In this document: piece after piece, positions 54,891-64,000 of the stretch
Layout of the letters: each line of letters starts with the position of its first letter
Position numbering within the stretch: the stretch's first letter is position 1
Assembly (NCBI GenBank): GCA_905221605.1
Contig: CAJNDS010002340.1
Location: 122,501-186,500 of the forward strand
Reading direction: 5' to 3'
From: Symbiodinium natans
Lineage: Eukaryota > Sar > Dinophyceae > Suessiales > Symbiodiniaceae
Length of the DNA stretch: 64,000 nt
Made by a program: the position numbers and the translations under genes
The notes under the pieces: model-generated
What the model was told of the DNA's origin: nothing
Seen by the model: the letters and a program-made list of their open reading frames with translations, nothing else
Databases searched by the model: none

Positions 54891-57800
54891 TTTCGCAGAG
54901 CAATTACATAACTTACACCAAGCCTCACAGTTATCTTTGTAATGCGGGACTTCATTATTTCTTCGCTGGGCAGTTATGTTATTCGTTAGGTAGCCATTGA
55001 CCACATCAAACTCAAAGCGACAACCGCAGTTCTGGCAACTTCCGTTTTTCCTCTTCTATTCCATTCCACATCAATATAGTTAGTCTCATCTATTATCCTG
55101 TAACCTATAGTTCTTAGTTTTATTTGCTAAGTATCGGTGTAGATTTTCTTCGTTTAGCTCGCCATTGTTAGTAGCGCCTTCGTAAAACAAAACATCATTA
55201 AAATCAGTGCTTCTCGTTAAGGCGCACCATATCCATTCACGGCTTACTAAATATGACTTCTCCCACTCGTGGATGGTTATTTTTCCTTTGATTGATGCCC
55301 CCTGCGCCGAATGGCAAGTGGCGCAGTAGTCGTATCTAAAATTATTATCTAAAGTGAAAAATGTCGGTGGTGTATCTATCTTTTGATTTTATGTTCTCTA
55401 AGGTAACTACATTGCCTGATATATTAACTATTTTAAACCGATAATTAACATTAAACTTTGTGTTCCCAACCTTGTTATATTTCCGACAAATAAGCGTTTC
55501 CCCTACTTCGTATTTATCAGTTTTACCTAAATTGCTTCTAATATAGTTGGAGACATATTTACACTGTATATTGGTGTGTGCTATGTTCTTCTCGGACGCC
55601 ATTAGGTCGACAGTCGTTTTAAAATATTTCCTTACAAAGTCGGTTATAGGAATGCGGTTTATCCACATGTCGTCATACATACGGTTTAAGGTGTTGCGGT
55701 TCTCATTCGCTTTTGGGTCGTCCTTCGTCCCTAACCTCTTACAGATCTTAAGCATCATATTGTATTTAAATATTTGGTTGATACAGTCGTCGGCGTATTC
55801 ATCGGGCTTTCTGGTATTGGTTAGGTCTTCAATCGGGGGAAGTTGTTTAACATCTCCCGCTCCTATGATAGTTTTATCAGGATGGTTTTAACAAACTCTC
55901 TAATCCTATTTAAGATGTATATAAGCTGTTCATTAAAAATTTCATCAAACACTATGCAGTTGAATTTACTATGGTCACACTCTGGTAGTTTCTCCCCATC
56001 ACCAACTGGAATTGCGAAAAACTTGTTTGTAGTGATTGCTTCATCATCTATATTTTGCGATAAGCTGTTCTGGGGGACTACAAACAATGTTTTATAACCT
56101 AACTTGCTGAAATGCTTCGCTATATGTGATTTGCCACCCCCCGCATATTTACTTCTGATAATGAGTGGGCTCTTTTGGGTTATTTGCTTTGCTATGCTTT
56201 CAGTGTCCCACTCGTCTTCAATTTCTAGTGTTTCATTGGTATATTCTGGTATAGTTGTTAATGTATTTTCCTTCTTTTTGTGTTTCTCTGTCGGTGGGAT
56301 TATTGATTTTCCTTTCTCGTGTCGCCATCCTCCGATGTTACCATTAAATGTTATCGCTTTCTTCGCCTTGCTTAAGTGCTCGTGCCTAATTACAAAGGCG
56401 TCAGTTTTAATACTCCATACATCAACACCGCTATTTAATAATTTGGTAGAATCCTCTTGTATTTTATGATTATGGATTTGAGGCAGTAACTCCTTTATGT
56501 AAGTGTATCCGTTTCTTAACGCTACTCTATCGGTCACCGTTAAGCAGTAATATTTTCTGTCCAATTCCTTGTCGTCTTCGTCGTATCCCGTGATTTTATT
56601 AATCTTTCCTCCCACTTCTTGTTGATAATACAACGCTGCCCGAAGACCGTCAAAGGCAAAGCTGAAAGAAGACTTGTTCGTTCCCTTCTCTAACAATCCG
56701 AAATTTACATTTGCTAGAAGCTTTTTGATTTTAGCGTCTTCTGGATAATGGTCTGATATTTCGGTTGCCCATAACTGTTTAGTAAGTTTCGCGTAATTCA
56801 CCTTATACACTCTAAAAGGCTCCTTATAATGTAGGATTTCGCATTTGTCGGCGTAGTGCTTTAGAAACTTACCACACACTAAACAATGCGCCTTATTAAA
56901 AAAGCAATGCTTGTTCTTTCGGCTTCACCATAAACAAAGTCAGTTCGTGAAACTTGCTGTAATCGTGGGCTTTGTAATTGAAATGCTTCCATATATAAAA
57001 CTGATTAAAGACGGGTATTTCGGTAATCTGGTTGAAGGCGTGGGCGTAAGCTTTTCTTACATCAATTTCGGTGGTTGGTTCAGGAATAAACCCGTATTTG
57101 TCGTATTTCTCGGTTCTTTGGTTAAACACCTTGTAGAACTTATTTATTTCTCCCACCGGCGGGATTGTTCGGCATTCCTTAAGAATTTGTATATCGGTTT
57201 CGTTGTAAAAGGATTTATGTAAGGGATTAAATAATGCCTTGTTGAATTCATACATTGCTTTAGACATATTGTTATAAATCTGTTCCGTCCTTACTCTTAT
57301 AGTTCCATCCACTGAGCTCGTCACTAGATTTGTGTTTTAATCCTGCATCGCACGCTCTTCTTTTTTATGTAGAATTTAAAATATAAAATGGAAACGATAC
57401 AACCGGTAAATCTAACCTGTGGCTCGTATCCTGCCATCTTGCTTTCGTAAAACAAATGGATCAAATCATTGCCGCCGTATATTCATGTATAATTGTCTTT
57501 CTCTCTGCGTTTCTTAAGGTCATTTAAGGACTGGATCGTTTTACATTCAGTGGGTTCGTCATTTTCGTTTTTGTGATAATCCGGGGATGCCTTAACCGAT
57601 ACATCTTGATTTTCACGGATTGCCACCATTTGCCGTAACATTTGCCGTGTAGATGTGATTTTTAACTAGGGCACATAATGTTGGTATATGGTGGTTGTAT
57701 TTGGTCGGCGAGTATTTGAAAATCGGATTTATGAACGAGTTGAATATTCTAACTTGAATGCCGTAGTGTTCAAACACCGGCACCATATCCTGGATTGATG

Positions 57801-58713
57801 CCCCGTTCGTTTTGAAATCCTCTTCGGTCTTATTCATCAGTTTTGACATACTTTCTTTTGTTAATCTAGTTTTCTCTCTCTTCGCTTCTCGCCCATTAGC
57901 GTATCCTTATACCAATCGGTTACGGTGTTAAACCAACACTCGTTTTCTTTGTAATGCTTTACATTCATTGCTTCCTTAAAGGTTTCAAACTCGGGACTCG
58001 GTGTCTAAAGGCGTTTGAATGTAGATGTTATACATGCTTAAATTAGCGGTATTCGTTAGTTTCTCCTGTTCTGGCTTGAAATCTATATCACCATCTACCC
58101 GCTCAAGGCTTTTAATTTGAATACATTCCATATACTGCTCTGTGTGAAACAAATCGTCTTCTAAAACTGGGTCTGTGTTGAAGGTATCCATTAACTTTTT
58201 AAAGATGTTTTTCGTTTCTTTCTCGTATCTAAAAATCCGTTTCCCTACCAAGTCCTCTATGTATCTGGTGGCTTTTACATTTGCGCTTTTAGGTTCTTTC
58301 CAAAAATATATTAGTGGTCTGCCTTTACTGTCCTTGAAAGCCGTCTTAATTGCGTCGTCTTTGTCTAACTTTAGTTTATAAAACATTACATCTACCGAGT
58401 AGGTGTTAGTCGTATTTCGTCTTTTGTGTTCCTTCTTTGCTTCCCGCATTCTTTGTCCGAGTGGATCTTTGTCGTGGTGTTTGTCGTGGATTTTGTCGTA
58501 TGCCGTGTTTGCTTTCGCTTTTTGCTTGTCGGTTTTTGCGGTTATAAACTGTCTGATTAAATTGTCCGCGGTGGTGAATTGTGCTATTTTACGGTCTTCA
58601 TAAAAATCAATTAGAATTTGTATTTCTTCTCTGGTGCCTTGTGTGAGGCGATTTTTGTAATTGTCGTAGGTTGTTTGTAATGCTCGGGTGTTGCGCTTGA
58701 TGTTCTTGGTCAT
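54888..58713 (-). pseudogene. B-family-like DNA polymerase fused to SF1 helicase and C-terminal zinc motif (at least five frameshifts)
   Basis: One long gene read from ATG 58713 (MTKNIKRNTRALQTTYDN) to a TAA at 54888-54890, ~1270 codons. N-terminal part 58713-57985 is Lys-rich; then FKEAMNVKHYKENECWFNTV and 57849-57613 (GASIQDMVPVFEHYG, NHIYTANV). The polymerase palm follows: motif A EIDVRKAYAHAFNQ (57324-56896 piece), motif B IKKLLANVNFGLLEKG, and motif C WSIKTDAFVI in the 56879-55863 piece, replacing the usual DTDS. The helicase has Walker A SKYAGGGKSHI, Walker B CIVFDEIF, motif III GAGDVKQLPP, and downstream CHSAQGASIKG with WIWCALTRS. The end reads NCGCRFEF, LTAQRR-like, and CEAWCKLCNCSAK, a Cys/His treble-clef or HNH-like motif. 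It probably replicates the element. Homologous fusions exist in PLV-type elements to my knowledge; exact class is by eye. Confidence 0.7.
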
Positions 58714-58859
58714 ATAACTATATACTTCCTATACAAAATATTTTTGTTTTTGAATGATTTTTCTTAAGATTTTTAAACATTTTTTAAATATTTATAAAAT
58801 TTATTTTTGGAATAAAAAGTATTTAAAGATTTGAAAATAATATCTAGTATAGTAATATT

Positions 58860-59213
58860 ATGGCACAAAGTTTATTGAGCGAACGCGAGATGTCCTATAA
58901 AAACCCCGAAGATATGACTTTAGACGAGATAAGGGAACAATTGGCGATATACAACCGTTTGTATTTTACTTTACGGAAGGACGACGAAGCATACATGCAA
59001 AAAACGCGATGCTGGATTGAGACACGCGCAGAAGAAGCGAATAAGGAATATGTTCAAACTCATAACATTAACCAAGAAGACTTAACAGAGAAACAAATTA
59101 CCGAAATTATGAACGATAAAAAACCATCAGGAAGAGAACGTGGTGGAACAATCAAATATGATATGGTGAACTGTAAAATCGTTATGCCTTTGACTGATGA
59201 CAATACTAAATGA
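58860..59213 (+). CDS. Unknown acidic helical protein
   Basis: Intact 117 residues from ATG 58860 (MAQSLLSEREMSYKNPEDMT), 14 bp after a TCTA motif. It is helical and charged throughout (LDEIREQLAIYNRL, then EDLTEKQITEIMND) and ends with a beta-type stretch (YDMVNCKIVMPL). It is divergent from the polymerase gene, separated by a ~145 bp AT-rich region, and just upstream of the integrase. No family recognised. Confidence 0.55.
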   Translation: MAQSLLSEREMSYKNPEDMTLDEIREQLAIYNRLYFTLRKDDEAYMQKTRCWIETRAEEANKEYVQTHNINQEDLTEKQITEIMNDKKPSGRERGGTIKYDMVNCKIVMPLTDDNTK

Positions 59214-59259
59214 TGATTTAATTCTTTTATTAAATCACTATTTTCGTTACTAGTTTATA

Positions 59260-60160
59260 TGAGCGAGAAGCAGAAAATAATTAGTGATGTGTATTTTGAT
59301 AAGGCGGGACAAAACCACAACAATGGACGATATTAACGAGTTTTTGAGAAAGAATGTTGAGCAAAAAAGAAGGCCGGTAGGTCAAAACAGTTTTATCGCC
59401 CCACATTCCGCATATGAGTATCCGATGGATTTGTTTGTTATAAACGATTTGGATGAACAACAGTTTAGGGTTGGTATGCTAATGATTGATGTCTTTCTTT
59501 GATAAGTTTATGCACGTAATTAGTGCCGATAAAAGGAAAAAAGAAGAAGATTTAGCGAGTGGGATGATTGAGTTTTTAAGCAAGATGGGAAAGAAACCCG
59601 AGATAATTTATACAGACGACGAGGGCGCAATGAACAAGGAAGCCATACAAAAGTATTTGAAGGACGAGAACATAGAACACCACAGAACACGGGCGCACCC
59701 AAATTTTGCCGAACGAGCCATCCGAACTTTTAAAGATATGTTGTATAGGAGAGTTGAAGCGGATGAGAAAAAGGGAAAACAAAACATCCGATGGCCAGAC
59801 TACATATTAGAAATATTTTTAACCTAAAACAATCAAATGAAGCATTCAGCCACGGGATTTACGCCAAAAGAACCAGTAATCAATTCAAAGTGAAATTAAA
59901 TTTAACGATGAAGGGCAAGAAGAACCGCGTATATCCCGATTTAGATGTAGGGGACGAAGTTAAGATATGTAGGAAGCGAAAACCAAATGAAAAAGAAAGA
60001 GTGAGCAACTGGTCACAGAATATTTACACCATAGAAAATATTGAAAATAAGTTAGGGCAAAAATTATTACAGAGTTGAGGGCAATAATAGGCAGTATTTG
60101 CGGTTTGAGTTGCTGCGGGCTTGGGGTTGGATCGCCGCCCCAACGCTGGTACTCATATGA
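59260..60160 (+). pseudogene. Polinton/retroviral-type DDE integrase (frameshifted)
   Basis: ATG 59260 (MSEKQKIISDVYFD), then pieces 59284-59502, 59486-59827 and 59791-60078 in different frames. The catalytic core of the rve superfamily is visible: first Asp in GMLMIDVF after FVINDLDEQQFRV, second Asp in EIIYTDDEGAMN, and Glu in HPNFAERAIRTFKDML, with a D-x-E spacing of a usual core. The C-terminal part YPDLDVGDEVKICRKR and YTIENI resembles the small beta-barrel (chromo/SH3-like) domain of these integrases, ending GNNRQYLRFELLRAWG. An N-terminal zinc motif is not seen. It is next to the right end, as in many Polintons. It would integrate the linear element through its TIRs. Confidence 0.8.
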
Positions 60161-60290
60161 TTTCAAGATTGCCGTTCAAACTTCTGGTTCTTGGGTCAAA
60201 GGGGCTGGCCATGCAGGTGAGTAGTTAAAAAGGCTCAGGCGACCTTGGCACTCAGGATGGCTTTTTCTGCATGATCAGCGGTTGTTCACG

Positions 60291-61391
60291 TCACACTGCC
60301 AAAACTGGTCCCAAATCTGCTGGCACATCACACTGCCCATGTCCATTCCATCCAAAACAGATGAGCCGACCATCTGCACGCACTGCACAAGTGTGACGAA
60401 GGCCAGCTGCGACTGACAAAACTGGTCCCAAATCTGCTGGCACATCACACTGCCCATAGCGGTTGCCTCCAAAACAGACGAGTCGACCATCTGTCCGCGC
60501 TGCACAAGTGTGACGACCGCCAACTGCGACTGCCAAAACTGGTCCCAAATTTGCTGGCACATCACACTGTCCATTCTCATTCCATCCAAAACAAATGAGC
60601 CGACCAGCTGCGCGCACTGCACAAGTGTGAAAAGGACCAGCTGCAACTGCCACAACTGGTCTTAAATTTGCTGGCACATCACACTGCCCATGTGCATTCG
60701 ATCCAAAACAGATGAGCCGACCATCTGCCCTCACTGCACACGTGCAACAACCGCTAGCTGAGACTGCCAAAACTGGTCCCAAAACTGCTGGCACATCACA
60801 CTGCCCATCTCCATTCCATCCAAAACAGATGAGCCGACGATCTGCCCTCACTGCGCACGTGTGCCAGTCGCCAGCTGCGACTGCCAAAACTGGTCCCAAA
60901 TCTGCTGGCACATCACACTGCCCATCTGCATTCGATCCAAAACAGACGAGCCGACCATCTGCACGCACTGCACAAGTGTGACGGTCGCCAGCTGCGACTG
61001 CCAAAACTGGTCCCAAATCTGCTGGCACATCACACTGCCCTTCGTCATTCCATCCAAAGCAAATGAGCCGACCATCTGCGCGCACTGCACAAGTGTGAAA
61101 GGCCTCAGCTGCGACTGGCACAACTGGTCCCAAATCTGCTGGCGCAACGCGCTGCCCCTGTCCGGTATATGCACTGCAGGCTATCAAACCGCCCGTCCTC
61201 GTGACACGGTTGCAGGCAGCGTGAAACTTCCCGTAATTAGTGCGGCGGGGATGTGGCAGTCTGAATCCATCTACGCATGCTTCTGGACAAGCATCCAAGA
61301 CGTTGAAGCTGAGGCAGAGCGAAACGCGACTGACGCGGCACGGGAACGTGCGCGTAGCCAGCGCACACTGGCAGAACAAACCTGCCGTCAT
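60291..61391 (-). CDS. RCC1-like repeat protein fragment inside the viral element
   Basis: The minus frame carries seven full 39-residue repeats and a partial eighth, each like DVPADLGPVLAVAAGDRHTC then AVRADGRLICFGWNDEGQC, typical of RCC1/BLIP-II-type beta-propeller blades. I take ATG 61391 as a plausible start, but the frame is open to 61595 and the first ~100 residues are not RCC1-like. It stops at 60291 right where the repeat is cut (GPVLAV), perhaps an exon end or truncation. It is GC-rich, unlike the viral genes, and is tandem at DNA level (117 bp unit), so it is most likely host DNA captured or inserted between integrase and right TIR. Function unknown. Confidence 0.6.
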   Translation of the reverse strand: MTAGLFCQCALATRTFPCRVSRVSLCLSFNVLDACPEACVDGFRLPHPRRTNYGKFHAACNRVTRTGGLIACSAYTGQGQRVAPADLGPVVPVAAEAFHTCAVRADGRLICFGWNDEGQCDVPADLGPVLAVAAGDRHTCAVRADGRLVCFGSNADGQCDVPADLGPVLAVAAGDWHTCAVRADRRLICFGWNGDGQCDVPAVLGPVLAVSASGCCTCAVRADGRLICFGSNAHGQCDVPANLRPVVAVAAGPFHTCAVRAAGRLICFGWNENGQCDVPANLGPVLAVAVGGRHTCAARTDGRLVCFGGNRYGQCDVPADLGPVLSVAAGLRHTCAVRADGRLICFGWNGHGQCDVPADLGPVLAV

Positions 61392-61429
61392 GGATGTCCA
61401 GGAGAATGTGGTAAATACCAGGACAGCTG

Positions 61430-62070
61430 TCTTAACGATTGAGAGATGAATGCTGGAAGAAATGGGGCACACTTGATGCGGAAGGACGACCATTGCGAAC
61501 AAGTAGTTGATGCTACTCTTATTGCTATTATGATTAATATATTGGTTAAAACTGCGATGACTATTGTGATTATTGTTAGTCTTCTTCCTGTTCAAGATTA
61601 TTATCCTTCTAAGCCTTCTTCTTCCTAGTATTCTCCTTCTGATTAGTCTTCTTATTCCTCTCTTTTAGGGTTTAAGGGTCTAGGGCGTAGGGTTATTATG
61701 ATTAGTACTACGAATATCATTTCAATACTAGAAGCAACAATAATGGTAATAATAGTACTAATAGCACTAATAAGAATAGCAATTTCAAGTAATACTATTA
61801 CTAAAGTTCCTTTATTATCACTACTATTGATGCTCTTGTGGCTGCTTGCTGTGAGAGCAGGCCAGGCAATTCAAAGACCCTCGGAGACTGAACAAAAGTC
61901 ATGACCGGCACCACGAAACATGCTGCAGCCGTAATTTACCGCAACAAGAATAGTAGCAGCACTACTAATAAAAGCAGTAGTCACCACTAGCGTGATTCAT
62001 AGCTATTACTCGTTGGCTTCATTGCCGTCGCCAGCTTGTTGCAAGACCTGTTTCCTACTATCGGTAAATC
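61430..62070. other. AT-rich low-complexity spacer before right TIR
   Basis: Contains ATTATTATG/AATAATAGT-type simple sequence and a short TTTAAGGGTCTAGGG stretch at 61667-61690. Open frames at 61446-61904 are not gene-like. Confidence 0.5.
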
Positions 62071-62409
62071 ATTAGAATAGACCATTTCCATTTTTCAAGG
62101 GTTTGGGATTTCTGGTTGATACTATCGGGTTTTCTGTGGGAGTGCGGGTGTATCGGGTTGAGGTTGGTTTTTTCTATGTGGTGGTGTATGAGTCTTCTGG
62201 TGGTTCCAGCATGTGGGTCTTTCCTATGGCTCTTTTGGTGAGGTTATGGTTGAGGTATACGTTGTTATGGTTTTTGGGTCTTCGGGTGGGTCTTTCCTAG
62301 GGTTCTACCTATGGGTCTTGGGTGAGTTGAAGGTTGAGGTATAGGTTGTTATGGTTTGGGCGCTAGGGGGGTGCATGAGTTGAAAATGGAAATGGTCTAT
62401 GCTAACTTA
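62071..62409 (-). repeat. Right terminal inverted repeat of the viral element
   Basis: The inverse of 42170-42437 with ~70 bp of extra internal sequence. Outer end GAAAATGGAAATGGT (62382-62396), then CTAACTTA (62402-62409); inner end ACCATTTCCATTTTTC (62081-62096). Shared blocks include TTATGGTTTTTGGGTCTTCG and GTAGGTTTT-type words. Confidence 0.85.
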
Positions 62410-64000
62410 TTATGGGGTTGAGGGCTTAGGGTTTAGGGTCGTAGGCTTCTTACTGTAGGGATTCGTACAAGCGGGGTTTATAGGGGGGTTTGGGGGGGGG
62501 CGGGGGGGTTAGGGTTTATAGGGTTTAGAAAGGTCACTTCTCTACAATGTGGATCCTTTTGGGTTCCTTATAAAGGTACCCAATAAAGGGGCCACAATTA
62601 AAATAGAGAACTAACCATGAGGGGTGTAGGGTTCATCGGGTTCAGGGCTTTAGGCTGTATAGGGTTCGGGGTTTTGGGTTCTTGAGAATGGTGGACTACG
62701 AGAGATCGTCCGCTAGTAATAGCTCGAGCCCCTAAACCCTGGCCCTAAACCCTGCTTATGAAAAACGAGTTCAGGGCGCAACGCCTTTGAGTGGCTTTCG
62801 GGGTTGTGTTGCGCCTTGGTTGGGACCTTTTGTTGGCTGGGATGGCGAGGTGCGGTTCCCAAGATGCGCAGGCGAATCTTGCTCACTCGAACCCTCGCAG
62901 AGCGAGGCCGCACCAAGTGAACGAACGTCATCAACCTTTCTTTCTCTGCCTCCTAAACCCTAAACCCTAACCCTAAACCCTAAACCCTAAACCCTAACCC
63001 TAAACCCTAAACCCTAAACCCTAAACACTAAAAGGGAAAAAGGTGGCTGAGTGTGAGACCCAGTTGTGGAGCATCGGTGGAATTCGCATTCGGTCCACAC
63101 CTGCGCAATGCCGAGAAAGCCACATTGCCGGGTTGAGAGGGTTTAAGGGTTGAGGGTTGAGGGTTTAGGGCTTAGGGCTTCGCGTAGCCCCTAAACCCTA
63201 AACCCTAAACCCTAAATCCTAAACCCTAAACCTCAGGCAAGATTTAGAACTACGGGGCAGAACATGAGGGTCCAGCAACTCCTACCCATGAGCCGTTTCT
63301 AATCCAATCCCTCGACCCCGGTGCCCAAAGTCACTGGCGCTGCAAGCTGGGGCCGCTACCCGAGCACACTTCTTTCTCACTTTCGAACCAGCCATCGCGA
63401 AAGTCTGGCTGTATCCTTGGTCTAGCAACGGTAACTGAGAACTCACACGCGGACTCTACAGTAGCGTCCGGGGCTTTGGGTTCAAGAGACTCGTGCATCC
63501 GGCTTCAACACGCAATGTCACGGAACCGTACTCTTGCGGCAAGCCACTTAATGAAAGGGTACATATTCTTGATGACCGGGTTGTCCGCGGGATCCTGCAA
63601 TTGCGCCACAGCATGTGCTGAGCGGCAGCAAGAAAAGGTCTTCTTCACTGTTGATCGCCTGATGACAGATGCACCAATGGCATGACAATGCTGCATGTCT
63701 AGTTCATGGTTGGGATAATACTAAAAATTCTAACTTTTATTCCTTATTGGGCTTAAGTACCCTTAAACATGTAGAATGGTACCTAACTATGACTAAGGTG
63801 TCCTCCAAGCCCAACTGCTTGGCGATGATGTCTGCAACCGCTGCACGGGACTTTACCTGAGCCACTCCGACATTGAGCTGCCACGGGTTTAGGGTTTAGG
63901 GTTTAGGGTTTAGGGTTTAGGGGGCGTTTTTAGCAGGCTTCGGGAATAGCCTGCGAAAAGAGCGCTACAGACATCGGCAGCACCTCGGCGCTAACTCGTG
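62410..64000. repeat. Host flank with telomere-like tracts and possible exons
   Basis: Tracts at 62950-63030, 63135-63180, 63188-63235 and 63885-63920. On the minus strand two short stretches could be exons: 63880-63780 (LNVGVAQVKSRAAVADIIAK) and 63690-63505 (IKNMYPFIKWLAARVRFRDI). I recognise neither. A G-run is at 62490-62510. Confidence 0.35.

Larger units (their letters stand above)
42170..62409. mobile_element. Endogenous Polinton-like virus element with terminal inverted repeats
   Basis: A ~20.2 kb AT-rich island in GC-richer, telomere-repeat-laden host DNA, bounded by long terminal inverted repeats (42170-42437 and 62071-62409). It carries the Polinton/PLV gene set: packaging ATPase, major and minor capsid proteins, a B-family-like DNA polymerase and a retroviral-type integrase, plus a fibre and a lipase. 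Size fits Polintons and PLVs. Gene order on the plus axis: Zn-finger (-), coiled-coil (-), ATPase (+), small coiled-coil (-), fibre (-), MCP (-), Cys protein (-), lipase (-), penton (+), three unknown (+), polymerase-helicase (-), unknown (+), integrase (+). Most genes have frameshifts, so this copy is probably not active as assembled. I found no clear target-site duplication. Confidence 0.88.

Noticed and set aside
60712-61442. Plus-strand open frames over the RCC1 region
   Set aside because: They are mirror readings of the tandem 117 bp unit; only the minus frame gives RCC1 repeats.

Overview
The window looks like nuclear DNA of a protist, most likely a dinoflagellate. The evidence is the very many interspersed plant-type telomere-like tracts (TTTAGGG/CCCTAAA) on both strands, GC-rich host exons cut up by small TIR-bearing introner-like elements, splice sites that do not look like ordinary GT donors, and an RCC1-repeat ORF of a kind I associate with these genomes. 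I saw no tRNA, rRNA, CRISPR or bacterial operon, and no recognisable copy of the dinoflagellate spliced leader. The taxonomic call is inference.

Layout. 1-928: a SulP/SLC26 anion transporter N-terminal exon (minus). 0.9-15.4 kb: telomere-like tracts alternating with short unique segments, microsatellites, MITE-like inverted repeats and a dispersed ~90 bp module that keeps one reading frame. 15.5-19.7 kb: a metacaspase gene (minus) that can be followed through about 11 exons, with catalytic His and Cys, p10 part and an acidic tail; several of its introns are copies of repeat families. 21.75-22.92 kb: the C-terminal tandem-SH2 part of an SPT6-like transcription elongation factor (minus), again split by an introner. 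23-42 kb: mostly repeat-rich sequence with few supportable genes.

42.17-62.41 kb: the main discovery, a ~20.2 kb, visibly AT-rich, TIR-bounded endogenous virus/transposon of the Polinton / Polinton-like virus (PLV) type. Its genes are a zinc-finger protein, a coiled-coil protein, an A32/FtsK-like packaging ATPase, a tail-fibre-like protein with an S74-type intramolecular chaperone, a major capsid protein, a second Cys-motif protein, a class-3-lipase-like hydrolase, a penton-like minor capsid protein, several unknown proteins, a very large replication protein (B-family-like DNA polymerase palm, then SF1 helicase, then a Cys/His zinc motif) and a DDE retroviral-type integrase. Most genes are broken, mainly by frameshifts with few in-frame stops, so the copy is either a fairly young fossil or carries assembly indels. 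A TCTA motif sits just upstream of most structural genes but not of polymerase or integrase, like the late promoter shared by CroV and its virophage Mavirus. Two GC-rich host-like segments lie inside it: ~1 kb at 49.2-50.2 kb and an RCC1-repeat ORF at 60.3-61.4 kb.

62.4-64 kb: host repeat-rich sequence again, with one or two possible exons on the minus strand. How the viral genes would work together (inference from family knowledge): the integrase inserts the element, the polymerase-helicase copies it, the ATPase packages it into a capsid of MCP and penton proteins with fibres, and the lipase may help membrane passage.
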